This document shows positions 1-9,811 of a stretch of 64,000 nucleotides of DNA, in pieces. A model generated the notes under the pieces. That model saw nothing but the letters and a program-made list of their open reading frames with translations, was not told the origin of the DNA and ran no database searches. The number at the start of each line of letters is the position of its first letter. Position 1 is the first letter of the stretch. Source of the stretch: Isoetes taiwanensis (taxonomy: Eukaryota > Streptophyta > Lycopodiopsida > Isoetales > Isoetaceae); assembly GCA_021234155.1 (NCBI GenBank), contig JAJEKV010000024.1:11382913-11446912 (forward strand), in the 5' to 3' direction. Both the position numbers and the translations under genes were made by a program.

Positions 1-61
1 TGAATTGATTGTTTACAGGAAACTCAGAATCCAGTGACTTGTACATCTCAATATCCATATA

Positions 62-199
62 TCATTGAAATAATATTGCCTTCTCCCCCTTATGCTTGTA
101 CAAACCAAAGGCATGGTTAGCGGCCTCCTCGCCAACAGCAAAGCCAACTGCCGCCCCTCCAACCAAGCCTAAAAAGGCACCTGCCATACAGTAGAAAGT
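62..199 (-). CDS. Possible last exon, glycine-rich hydrophobic C terminus
   Basis: After an acceptor TTTAG the minus strand encodes about 45 residues ending in TGA at 64-62. They include GAFLGLVGGAAVGFAVGEEA, then a polar tail ending KGEKAILFQ. The glycine-zipper composition suggests a membrane segment. The exon at 1429-1326 (GALIGGLTSAFMCYPVF) has the same character, so the START-domain gene may end in two membrane helices. The phase between the two exons does not match through the GTACGT donor. A missing exon in 200-1300 or a different donor (CCG then GTATTC) would be needed. It could also belong to another gene. Confidence 0.4.
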   Translation of the reverse strand, partial: TFYCMAGAFLGLVGGAAVGFAVGEEAANHAFGLYKHKGEKAILFQ

Positions 200-1325
200 C
201 TAAACATTAAGAGAATTTAGGCAGAGTCAATTATCAGTTACAATCATAAAGAAAAAGGAGGTGACTTGTCAAGGTGCTAATGTAAGGCTGAAGGTAACTG
301 TTATGAAAAAGCTAGCATATGGCTCTAACTTATATCAAAACTTCAACAGTAATGAAGCAGCCACAAAAGGATGAACACAACGAAGATGTGATGATTACCT
401 TTGCAAACTAAAAATCTCTAACTATCTCCATACCTCATTAACAGAGAACCTGTACACTTCTCCAACCAACCCATCATGTCATTGCTGCAATTATAGCATA
501 CATGCTATTTCCAAGTGCTCAACTAATGCTCAAGTATAATAATCATATAAGTAACCTTTCACTACTGACTCGTATAACATTGTATATGTCTTGAGGCGCA
601 TCAATCCTCCCTGCCATCTTGATGCAGAGAGTGCCCAGTCAAGTATTAAATTCCATGTTGCAGGCTTTTGAATGCAGGCTATTTTTGCAACATAGACAGG
701 AACAAAGATGAAAAAGCCCTTTCTGAAAAAAAAATCATCTGTCAGCACTCAGTAAAACGAAAGAAGGCCTTGTAGTTGCTTTGTCAGCATTCAGTAAAAG
801 ACCTTGTGGTTGACTTTGACAGTTCGATCCATCTATCCTCAAGCAAGGGTAAAAAGGGCTATCCAGAAAAATGTCTTAGTGATGTACTTAAAAGTCATCA
901 TAGGTCAAAGAAAAGATGTCAGAGCAAGGACCAAACTTCCGAGTTCAATAATATCATTGCTCTCCCTCAAGGACTCGGTTAAAGGCCTGTTGCTGCTGCT
1001 TAAGGACATATGGTTTCTGGTCTGTCAATCTACCATGATAGTTCCTATGCACTTTTCATGTAAATTCTTAATTTTTGCTTCCAAAGCACATGCCTGATAT
1101 ACACAGCTTGCCTTAATACTGTACTGTTAGTCATGGCAAATATTGTCCCCAGATTTGAGCCTAAAGATCAAAGTTCCAGGTTGAAATGGTACAACAATTC
1201 TAATGTGGAAGAAAACTCACAAAGGCCATTACTTATTTTCTTCTGATCGACAAGGCAAAAACTTGCACATATGGATGCCTCGATATAAGGATCATGATTA
1301 ATTTGAGCCAAGTAAAAGGACGTAC

Positions 1326-2164
1326 CTGGCACACTGTGAGAATACCGGGTAACACATGAAAGCTGAAGTGAGTCCGCCAATTAGTGCGCCCACGGCAGAA
1401 ACTTGAGCCCCTTGCCTCATTAACTTTAGCTGTATGGATATTGTTACGTGAGTGCTTGGAAATTGAGTGCTTGGAAACTGGTTCCTAGGTTTCTCAACTA
1501 CTAAAACAATGTCTCTCATTCTGCAGGCTCTTGGAAATCCTGTTTGTAACAGTACTTACAATAGTCTCTCTGCCAAAGCCTGCAATGCATCCAACACTTC
1601 CACTGTTCAGGATAATCCGGCAGTAGTGATGCCTAGGTAGTCGATTCTTGTGAGTTACAGTTGTCTGATTGATATCTGCATAAAGCACATCCTCATCATG
1701 TAACGCATCACCGATCATATGAAGCAAAACTTATAAGGGAGACTTACAATATGACCCATCCTGATCCCTGCGCCAGTAACGTGAAAATATGAAGTCCCTT
1801 TTCGTGTCAAAAAAGAACGGATTCCGTCTGAATATAAAAAACATCTGAACTATAAACTGAACAATCCGAGAAACTGACACATGAACAACCTTTTGAAATA
1901 TTTAGGATCAAATGTTCCATAACAATGTCCGAATGACCATCTATATGTTCCACCAGCTCCAAATCACCTGTTAATGTATCCCATCTGTAAATATAATTCC
2001 AGCGTAAGTAATAGAACTGGATTTCAGGTAAAATTTTACTAAGGAAATGCTGGTACGTACTGATATCTTTGGGACTTGTCCAAACTTATTATCATCTCAA
2101 AAGTCATATCTGGAGTCGCATCAACAACTCCAACGGGCTTCATGATTGTTCCCTTGTCTGCTTG
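1326..2164 (-). CDS. EDR2-like START-domain protein gene, central exons
   Basis: Minus-strand exons join in phase. 2164-2061 contains KPVGVVDATPDMTFEMI. 1984 to about 1900 contains WDTLTGDLELVEHIDGHSDIV. About 1830-1748 contains KRDFIFSRYWRRDQDGSY. 1675-1560 contains THKNRLPRHHYCRIIL. 1429-1326 is glycine-rich and hydrophobic. Donors GTACGT or GTAAGT follow the exons at 2061, 1748, 1560 and 1326. The order VGVVDA, then EHIDGH, then RYWRR-DGSY, is that of the lipid-binding START domain in plant EDR2-like proteins, known as membrane-associated lipid-transfer or defence regulators. One base is missing after DIV in the 1984 exon: the next frame continues YGTFDPKYF, which the family would carry on with. 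This is either a disabling indel or an assembly error. The 5' end is not defined. Confidence 0.6.
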
Positions 2165-2346
2165 CTACACCAGCATCATCTAGTGTTTAATTGGCAGCAG
2201 ATTGTATCTAAATGTAACAGGCAGCTTGGTATACATAATGCATTGTGAGTATTAAACACATGTTGGCATCTGCACTTAAAAAGAGCAAATTGCAGAGGAA
2301 AGAAGCAGCAGAAGGTAGAGCCACAAAGAGATATTGTTTCATTTAC

Positions 2347-2620
2347 CTGGTGGATGCAGCGTCTCAACTCAAGCATGTTATCATCAATGGCAGCTCCGTC
2401 AAATGGGATGATCGTTTTTCCAAAATGTTCCCCCGAGCTGCCTGCCGTGAGAACCACCATTTAGTTGCAGAAATCACCATTTACTTGGGAGAAGCAAAAT
2501 GCAAGGGGGTTCAAAGCTTACCATTTTGGCATCGGAAGGGCTTGCGCCTGAATGCCTCATCCAACAGCTCTAATTCCACAGTTTGCCGATCCCAAGCTCC
2601 AGGCCCAACCATCGATTATC
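2347..2620 (-). CDS. Candidate upstream exons of the START-domain gene
   Basis: Two segments look exonic on the minus strand. One, about 2440-2347, encodes GEHFGKTIIPFDGAAIDDN and ends CACCAG before GTAAAT, joining in phase 0 to the exon that starts at 2164. The other, about 2620-2528, encodes DRQTVELELLDEAFRRKPF and ends before GTAAGC. The domain is not recognised. The support is the splice sites, the phase of the first junction and a codon-like composition. They probably belong to the linker in front of the START domain. Confidence 0.35.
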
Positions 2621-2764
2621 TTAGTTCTGTACCCAAATAGAAAAGAAGCAGGCATAAGGATTTGGGCAGACCTTTGCATTGCTAACATGCTGAATCAGAA
2701 TAGCATCCTCTGCTCATGTGCTTTAAATGGTGTGCATGATATATGTACGTACGTTAAAATGAAT

Positions 2765-3927
2765 AGTGGCCAAAGCATACCGAGAGTTATGAAGGCCTCT
2801 TATGTTAAAACCTTGCTACCTATCTACAGGAAGTATAGATCTACAGCAAAGGCCTGTTCTTGGGCATCCACAGACAAATGCACCATGTCCACTGTTTTAG
2901 AAGCTAGATTATGTATTTATTTATGTTCTTCAGCTGTAATAAATAAGGGCAGAACCCTGCTGCCACAGAAAGCACTGTGTCCGGGGCACCAGTAAAGCTA
3001 TTTGATGAAGCGACCCTTATCTTTGGCACCAGAAAAATGAAATGAATGAAGAAGAACAAAGCAAACGTTGCAATAAAACTAAGCTCCAAGTAAAGCAGAA
3101 GTAGAATTTCTAGGAAATAAGCCCAACGGAAATCAAAGCAGACGTGTGAATGTAGCATGACCTGCAAATGCAAAGATGGCCAAGGTCGCACCTCCGTGAT
3201 GCATTCACAAATGTAATAATGATCTGCAGATCGTAAAAACCCGTGGTCGATGGGACCTATGGCCATTGCATTAGCCATTATAAAGAAGGTGGCGCACAAA
3301 TATAAAGAGGTCTACGTCATCCCAGTCAACCACAGCTTCAAAAGCATCTTCATAATCGTCGACAACAAAATAAATATCTGGATAACTGGTATGGTTTCTA
3401 AAGCCTGTGCAATAACAATAATGGTAATCAATAAACATACAGTTAATGGCTAAAAATAAATTAAGCATATGGATTTTCTTGAGGTTCAACCCAAACCATG
3501 TAGCACACTTGCTTCTAGCTCATTGTCCGTGGTCTTTGAGCAAAACCAAACAAACAAAAGCCTTTGCCTGCCTTAAATGACGTGCATACTAATGCATGAT
3601 ATAACTGCTAGAAAATGTACATACTTTACAATGAACAGTGGCCAAAGCATAGCATACAGAGAGTTATGATGGCCTCTTATGTCAAAACCCTGCTGCCTAT
3701 CCACAGGAAGTATATATCTACAGCAAAGGCACGTTATTGGGCCCATCTATAGACAAATGCAACGTGACCACTGTTTTAGAAGCTGGATTATATATTTATT
3801 AATGTTATCCTGTTGCAATAAATAAGGGCAAAACCCTAATGCCACAGAACGCACTGTGTCCAGGGCACCAATAAAGCTATTTAATGAAACGACCCTTATC
3901 TTTGGCACCAGAAAAATGAAATGGGTG
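2765..3927. repeat. Intronic direct duplication, two copies of about 290 bp
   Basis: 2765-3050 and 3636-3927 are diverged direct copies. Both run from GTGGCCAAAGCATA through AGTTATGA, TTTAGAAGCTGGATTA-like sequence and AATAAGGGCA to GGCACCAGAAAAATGAAATG. They flank the candidate exon at about 3330-3407, so a segment of the gene was duplicated or a short element inserted twice. Confidence 0.75.
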
Positions 3928-4250
3928 AAGCCATTCTGTGTAAGCAATACCAAATCATCCTCAAGAATATAAACATAATCAAAAATCTTACCTCACTGGC
4001 TCTGCTACGAATATATACCAACATCGATTTAAACATCAGTCTTGTTTCTGATATGTGCCCTCCAAGAGGAAGTAATTCCAAGATCTTGGAACCAAGTTCT
4101 CATTTTGATGAGATCCGGGCTGTCTGCATAAATCGGCCGGAATCAAGAGAAACATATGGAATGAGACGGATTTGCACAAACAACTCTCCTGGAGGATGCA
4201 GAACCTTGATCTAAGACTGCTTTTATTTTAAAACAAGGACAGAAATCTTG
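3172..4250 (-). CDS. Candidate 5' exons of unknown product, minus strand
   Basis: Three minus-strand stretches look coding but are not recognised. About 4240-3990 reads FVQIRLIPYVSLDSGRF, then an in-frame stop, then LELLPLGGHISETRLMFKSM up to a GTAAGA donor. About 3407-3330 reads SYPDIYFVVDDYEDAFEAVV behind a CACAG acceptor. About 3275-3190 reads DHGFLRSADHYYICECITE up to GTGCGA. They lie upstream of the START-domain exons and may be its 5' part, or a separate decayed gene. No start codon can be chosen. Confidence 0.25.
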
Positions 4251-4579
4251 GGATTCAATACACAAAAACGGCCTAAAGCAGGGCTTTTGCTGCTCGAATC
4301 ATAGGGTCGTATCGGATTCACGCCGGCCGGATTAAAACAGTTTTTACGTGAAGAACAGAGTTTCGGTGACACGCATCCAAGTGGAAACACAGGCGCTTTG
4401 GCTTGTATGGCGTTGAACTGGCTGCAGCCCATGGCAAGCACATTCGTTTTGTCTTCTCGACCTGTTGCTCTAGGTTCCAAATGACCGAGAGTATATTTTG
4501 TCAGGTCATGGGCATATCCACAGTATATCCCCAAAAGCCCACCTAAACGAAGGTTCCCCCCCCCAATTCTTGAGGGCAA
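4223..4579 (-). CDS. Uncertain 118-codon ORF, minus strand
   Basis: An uninterrupted minus-strand ORF begins MPSRIGGGNLRLGG. Its middle (KAPVFPLGCVSPKLCSSRKN) is rich in Ser, Arg and Pro, as plant organelle-targeting leaders are. No homologue is recognised and no splice sites clearly connect it to the exons downstream. It may be an exon of the START-domain locus or a chance ORF. Confidence 0.15.
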   Translation of the reverse strand: MPSRIGGGNLRLGGLLGIYCGYAHDLTKYTLGHLEPRATGREDKTNVLAMGCSQFNAIQAKAPVFPLGCVSPKLCSSRKNCFNPAGVNPIRPYDSSSKSPALGRFCVLNPKISVLVLK

Positions 4580-5283
4580 ACCAAAAAATCATAGATTCTA
4601 AGATAAAAAATAATCACATAAGCTCACTGGGTATATTGGTTAATGTAGACATCGAATTTTTTTGGTAGAGGCTTGAGCCCCCCTATTTCATGTTCTGAAA
4701 CCTTAGACAATGCCGTATAGAGTTTCAGTATTGCATCAAAACCTTAAGCAAACTCGTATTTGACATTTCAAAATCATAGGCGTCCCCAATCATAATTGAG
4801 CATAAGCGAAACGAGATGTGCCCAGAGGCTCCAACATACAGTCTGGGCCATAGGATCGACAGATCCGACGATTGTAGTAGTCCAGAGTGCATCCCATTTA
4901 GACGAGAGGTGCCCAGAGGCTCCAACATATAGTTCAATGTAGGATCGACAGATCCATCGATTGTAGTAATCCAGGGTGCATCCTGTTTAGAATATGTAGC
5001 AAAATAACAGGGGGATATGTGGCAAAATAGCAGGGGGTTCCAGGGGAATTTGATATGGATGTAAGAATGACAGATCTTGAAACCATAGACCATATATCCC
5101 TACAACAATTGAATGTGTTGTTATAAAAAAAAAAATCATAGATTTTAAGATAAAAAATAATTACATAAGCTGATTGGGTATATTGGTTAATGTAGTTTGA
5201 TAAGGACATCGAATTTTTTTGGTAGAGGCTCGAGCCTTCTTATTTTATGTTCTGAAACGTTCGATAATGCCGTAATCAAATGT
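4576..5283. mobile_element. Small element bounded by direct repeats (TRIM-like or decayed SINE-like)
   Basis: About 140 bp at 4576-4716 recurs at 5126-5272. Both copies contain AATCATAGATT, GGGTATATTGGTTAATGTAG, GACATCGAATTTTTTTGGTAG and TGTTCTGAAAC. Between them are two tandem copies of about 90 bp (4809-4903 and 4904-4990, sharing GTGCCCAGAGGCTCCAACAT). Short direct terminal repeats around a non-coding core resemble a terminal-repeat retrotransposon in miniature. No clear TG..CA ends, primer site or target duplication is visible, so the class is unproven. Confidence 0.4.
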
Positions 5284-7462
5284 CAATATATAACTTTTTA
5301 AAGCCAAAAGCCTAACCTGAAAGAGAATTTATGTAAGGCTAATTCACAGTAGTTTTTGTAAGAGCTGCTCTTCTGCCTAAAATTTTGTGGGCCTTCTAAT
5401 AGAAGAGCCCATGGAAAATTAAGATCCCCAATCACCCCCGCATCGCCTAGCAGAAAACCCTAATCAATATCACAATAGAAACTGCAATAAAAGAGCCGAA
5501 CCACCCTACATCCTTTCATTGCATGACCTATATGCAGCAGAGGAAATAGCAGGACAACCTTGAAAAACAAATAGTTTGAAAGAAAAGGACGTCGTCATTT
5601 AGCTTTTACCTTTCGTAATTTTTCCCACGCTGCATGAGAAATCACACCACGGGCACACCTACGACAAAAGCATATTTATACTCAATGATGCCATATGGCT
5701 CGCTGCCATCAATTTGAGTTGAAAGGCAATGGCACAATCTACGCCCGATTGGGGAGGAGGGACAGCAAACATTACGGTCTTCTAAAAGTACTTCTCGCAC
5801 CAAAATGGCTTCGTATTCGATTTGGTAAACTCTGCCCAATTTGTTTTCTATTGCGGGAGGTACTTCTTGCAATGGTTGGGACTATGATCCTGGTATAGTT
5901 TTGTATGCAAAATGATATAATACGCCATGTGAGAGCAGCTTATTGTGAGAGCAGCTTATTGTGAGGGCAGCTTGATGGATTCTCACATGTCGAATTTATA
6001 TGCAAAGGTAAGAAAGCTTTATGAAAAGGATGGGTCAAAGCGAAGAAGAATGACATACTGTACGACCTGCATGGCGTAACTGGTGATCACTTGCTCGGAT
6101 GGTAGTATCGGCAGATCAATGTTCTTGCATGCTCCATGTTTCGCACAACGTGTCTGTGAGGCTCTGCCGAATTGGTGAGAGGGTGTAAAGGCAGATTTGG
6201 TGGTGAGGCAACCATCGGAATCAGGGTGGAGGCCTTGGATGAATACTGTTCTTTCTAATCTCGTTTTTCTGTGAGAGTTCAGCAATGAGAGGAGGATCAT
6301 ACCAGATGTAGAGAGTCTAGGGCAAAAGCCTGTGGCAATAATTCACGTTCTGCCATGGCAAGCTGTTGAAATGAATCACTGCTCATTCGTTATCTATCAA
6401 TGTCCAGCATTATACTAGCAAGATCCTGGGCAAGCTGTTAATGACGAAAGGCTAGGGGAAGACAATCTTGGTATTGCAATTTCTATGTCGGAGGACAACT
6501 GGAAAGGTAAAGGATTGGGTGACAAGGAAAGTTTTGGTTGTGTTAAGCAATTGGAGGTTTCTTGCATCATGCCATGGCCTATATATATAGTGTTCAATTT
6601 GTGAAGGATTACCTCCAGAGCCAGAGGTTGTTGGGGATAATGATTGTCTTGATCCTGATCCATTAGCAGTGGGTACCCTGCCATGACCCTAGGCAAAAGA
6701 GGAGAAGTATGAGTAGTCAGACATTATCGTAGCAAGTTTGATTAGTGACACTGCATGTGAGACTATGGTGACGGTTAGGGGCTCGGATTGTTGTTGGAGT
6801 ATGCAATTCATTACAATAGAACAATTGGTGGAAGTAGCCACTTTACAAGAGTATATCGTTGATGAAAGGGACCTACATGTACACAAATTTTGAGCATGCA
6901 CTTCAGGATGAAAGAAATCCAAATAGGAAAAGATACCCTTTGCTAAGAAAATAGATATGTACAAAAGCATGGCAGAAAATCCATGCAATTCCAACTTCCT
7001 CATGACACTTATTGGCAAAAAAAGCAGACAGAAGGGACCAGGATTGCTTTGCATGGAAACAATGGCTTGTTGAGACCAACCTCTAGGATCTTGGCTGCCA
7101 CGAAGACATTTGAAAAATATATTGACTTCAATGCTTTTATGCCCTCTGCATCCTGGGCACAAATTGCAATGATTGGCTTCCATAAAGATATATTCTCTAA
7201 TGCATTTTATTGAATATTCTCTCATCAGTTTGTAAGGTCCCACACTTTCCGTGCACATTAAATAAAAACTCAAAAAAAAAAAAGGGCAACCATATCCCAT
7301 AACACACTAAAACAAAGATTTTATTATTATTTTTTTTTTGCAAGAAAACCAATGTAAAATAATGTCATTAATTAGGCAAAAAAATTAAAAAAATTAAAAA
7401 TTAAAAAAACAACATTGACAAGTTCATGAATACCATTAAATACAACACAGATCCCCATAACA
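5280..7462 (+). mobile_element. Duplicated unit, copy 1, with a decayed transposase-like 5' region
   Basis: This 2.18-kb block matches 11571-12839 plus 29673-30576. From about 6414 it is also related to element B. Plus-strand fragments NDERLGEDNLGIAISM, DNWKGKGLGDKESFGC and HGNNGLLRPTSR align with element B, but frameshifts and stops break the frame. It is therefore a decayed relative of the element B gene without the C-terminal part. About 6031-6180 encodes a Cys-containing stretch (KRRRMTYCTTCMA then a stop) whose stops are shared by both copies. Confidence 0.6.
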
Positions 7463-7541
7463 GGCGCAAATTTTCCTTTTTAAAGGTTAGCTCTCGGACT
7501 TGCAAGTGCTCTATACAGGATGGAATACACACTAAGCTGTG
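7463..7541. other. Left edge of element A
   Basis: The homology of copy 1 to copy 2 stops at 7462 (ATCCCCATAACA). Sequence after it is unique and leads within 60 bp to the half-site GGAATACAC at 7522-7530. The true outer boundary of element A probably lies in this interval. Confidence 0.3.
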
Positions 7542-7590
7542 CTGCAACTGAAGTGTATTCCGGAATACTATTTTGTATTCTCGAATACAA
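7542..7590. repeat. Left inverted end and GTGTATTC palindromes of element A
   Basis: GTGTATTCCGGAATAC (7553-7568) is followed by TTGTATTCTCGAATACAA (7573-7590), with an extra half-site GGAATACAC at 7522-7530. The outer part, CAACTGAAGTGTATTCC, pairs as an inverted repeat with the right end of the element. Confidence 0.7.
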
Positions 7591-7642
7591 ATTGACACAC
7601 CATTAGTATGTTTGCTAATGTGTTTTTGCTCTTCTGCAGTGT

Positions 7643-8314
7643 TTGGAGATGGCAAATGAAATCTTTAACGAACTACCCCCACCTTTTGTACCATCCGACT
7701 CCTCAGGTTCCGAAAAGACGCACTGTCGACACCCAACTTTTTCTGAAGCTCAAACTTGTAACACTCCTTCTTCTACAAGATCCTTCTTGCTCCTAGAAGA
7801 CACTCCAAGTCCAGTTACAAATAAGCTTCCACAACCATTCCAAGCTTCTCCGAGTCCATCTCCATCTTGCCTACCCACCCCTTCTGCTGCCACACTGCCA
7901 GTACACAATATGCTTCCACCAGCATTTGTTCCGTCCCCCGATGTCGACAACAAGCTACCCCCAGTTTTTGAAGTTTCTCCTGCTACAAGTACACACACGA
8001 GACCTGCTGCAATCTCGGAAGAGTGTGAGATCCTCCACAACTTTTCCTTTCACGACTTCATCACAACTGAGGATGAAGTTGCAGAATGGCCACCACTTTC
8101 GAGCCGTGGACATCCAGCAACACCTTATCAAAGTGCTGCAACTTTAAGTGCACCCACTACATCCTACAATCCCTCACCTTCTTTCAACATTTTGCCTTCT
8201 GTCTGCCCGGGAACAACTTCGTGTGGACTTTTTTCATCTACAAGTACACACCTCAGTGAAGAAGAGGTCACCCCTAGAGTGGAACTTTCAAGTGAGGATG
8301 AGGATCCCAACTAA
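7643..8314 (+). CDS. Element A N-terminal Pro/Ser-rich protein segment
   Basis: The 223-codon ORF starts at the ATG at 7643 (MEMANEIF). It carries a repeated motif NxLPPxF: NELPPPFVPS at about 7, NKLPQPFQAS at about 63, NMLPPAFVPS at about 90 and NKLPPVFEVS at about 105. It ends in an acidic stretch (ELSSEDEDPN). The repeated short motif in a disordered chain suggests a docking or interaction region. It is read as the N terminus of the element A protein or a separate first ORF, and lies 50 bp inside the left palindromes. No homologue is recognised. Confidence 0.45.
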   Translation: MEMANEIFNELPPPFVPSDSSGSEKTHCRHPTFSEAQTCNTPSSTRSFLLLEDTPSPVTNKLPQPFQASPSPSPSCLPTPSAATLPVHNMLPPAFVPSPDVDNKLPPVFEVSPATSTHTRPAAISEECEILHNFSFHDFITTEDEVAEWPPLSSRGHPATPYQSAATLSAPTTSYNPSPSFNILPSVCPGTTSCGLFSSTSTHLSEEEVTPRVELSSEDEDPN

Positions 8315-8355
8315 CAGCACAAGACGAAGACCCCAACCAACAGCAACAGCATTAC

Positions 8356-8649
8356 ATGTTCTCCAGCCAATCTTCCAAGAAGTTTAAGGTGGATCATACC
8401 ATGCGAGCCTTCTCATCTGTGAGAAGAAAAAATCTCATGGACGAGCAAAAATCGAGGAAAATACTGAAAATTAAGTGCTGCGCTTCAAATTGCTTGGGTA
8501 ATTTTAACATGGCTAGACTACGTGCTATCATAGACAACTACAATTCTATGACTTTGGCAGCCCAAGACACCTACCTAGCCTATCGTAAGACCAACCTACA
8601 CCTAACAACACCTTCCCCGCACTACATAAATGGTAAAGAGGTCTGTTAG
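8356..8649 (+). CDS. Element A segment with the CC-x3-C motif
   Basis: The 97-codon ORF contains KIKCCASNCLGNF (residues 38-50), then LRAIIDNYNSMTLAAQDTYL. Element B has the same arrangement at residues 81-117 of its ORF (HCCWASCMQFF, then ATIQEYTVDERRTYM). The Cys pattern followed by a basic helix-like stretch suggests a zinc-binding or DNA-binding module. It is separated from the preceding ORF by a short frame change and from the next by a stop at 8647-8649. The stop may be a decay event or the edge of an intron. Confidence 0.5.
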   Translation: MFSSQSSKKFKVDHTMRAFSSVRRKNLMDEQKSRKILKIKCCASNCLGNFNMARLRAIIDNYNSMTLAAQDTYLAYRKTNLHLTTPSPHYINGKEVC

Positions 8650-8688
8650 AAATGCTTTATACTTGTACACCGTTTAGGGTGCTCAAGA

Positions 8689-9342
8689 ATGTCAAGAATA
8701 CACAAGAGAATGGATAAGAACCCGAGACTCGATCGACATGGTATTCCAACAAAAGTTGTAACAATGTATGCCTTAGTTGCTCAGTCTTGGATGGATAGAT
8801 ATTTTAAGGAGACATGTGAAAAGTTGCCCAACTGTAAGGAGTATCATTTGACTGACAACATCACCAAGAAAGACATCTTTCATGAATACAAAGAGTCATG
8901 TGGTCGTGGGCCTCAAAGACATTTCTTATGTGCACTTCGCACTACTGGAAAAATGAATTTGGTCTAGTCAAAATTCCCAGGAAACATAGAATGTCCATTT
9001 GCTCCACGTGTGCAGAATTAAAGAGCCAAAAAGAAATGGCAAAGACTGAGATGGAAAGAAGTAAGTACAACTTACCGTGAGCAACAAGCAGCAGAGAGAA
9101 GGAAGCTTGCTAAGCACAGGAAGAAAGCTCTTGAACGCCCTCTGGAGTACATGTCTGTTGTTATCGATGGCATGGATCAGAAAAAGACTACTCTACCTCA
9201 CTTTTTGAACATTCCTAAAGATGTGCCAGAGGAATGCTTTATCAAGGTCCACCTTGTTGGTGCTATGGTCTTTAAGGGAAGTTTGAAGACCAAAGTCTTC
9301 TTGACCTATCCTAGACCCAAACCTCACTATTTCAGTTCTTAA
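8689..9342 (+). pseudogene. Element A central domain, frameshifted
   Basis: Three frames continue one protein. 8689-8940 gives DRHGIPTKVVTMYAL, DNITKKDIFHEY and so on. About 8945-9080 gives KNEFGLVKIPRKHRMSICST with two Cys of a likely zinc site (CSTC). About 9081-9325 gives EQQAAERRKLAKHRKKALER, then VVIDGMDQKKTTLPHF and IKVHLVGAMVF. Element B has the matching FSRLWKKHF segment. The VIDGMD aspartates (near 9166-9175) are candidates for the first acidic residue of an RNase H-like active site. Frame changes fall near 8940, 9079 and 9323. Confidence 0.5.
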
Positions 9343-9385
9343 CAAGGTACTGTGTGAGCAAGAGCATCTACCTCCAGTTCTCTAC

Positions 9386-9811
9386 TTGCAACTTGATAAC
9401 ACTACAAGGGAGAACAAGAACCAAACACTTTTTGCCTACTGTGCTATGCTAGTGGAGCTAGGGATCTTCAAAAAGGTAAAGCTGGGATTCCTACTTGTAG
9501 GGCACACTCATGATCAAATAGACCAAATGTTCAGCAGATTTTCTGTGAGTCTAAGGAGGAAGAAGGCTTTTTGTCTTCCTAAACTAGTTCGAATCCTCGA
9601 GAAATCTTACAGCCCCACACCAACAGTTGAGCTCCTCAAAGAGACTGCAGACTTTAGAGAATTTGTTTTCTCTCTACAATCCAACAGAGAGCAAGCTGTG
9701 AACAAGTTAAATGATCTTACTTTTCAACATCATATCAAGTTTTCATTGAAGAATGGAGAGAGCCTTTTACAAGGAAAAAAATACACCACATACGGACTGG
9801 AGTCCAACTGA
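9386..9811 (+). CDS. Element A DUF7869-like core (LDN, GHTHDQID)
   Basis: The same frame opens upstream of the ATG and reads LTISVLNKVLCEQEHLPP before QLDNTTRENKNQT (Asp at residue 4 of the ORF). A hydrophobic stretch AYCAMLVELGIFKK follows, then GFLLVGHTHDQIDQMFSRFS (GHTH at 39-42, Asp 43 and 46) and a basic SLRRKK. This spacing is what I associate with DUF7869. With VIDGMD upstream, it gives three acidic clusters in an order compatible with an RNase H-fold nuclease. That is a hypothesis drawn from the motif order only. Confidence 0.6.
   Translation: MQLDNTTRENKNQTLFAYCAMLVELGIFKKVKLGFLLVGHTHDQIDQMFSRFSVSLRRKKAFCLPKLVRILEKSYSPTPTVELLKETADFREFVFSLQSNREQAVNKLNDLTFQHHIKFSLKNGESLLQGKKYTTYGLESN

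Noticed and set aside
2245-2995. Two plus-strand ORFs of 131 and 147 codons
   Set aside because: They overlap minus-strand exons with proper splice sites and have no recognisable content.
6689-7300. 203-codon minus-strand ORF
   Set aside because: Opposite strand of the decayed element B-like sequence. The plus strand has the conserved motifs. The same shadow occurs at 29800-30165.
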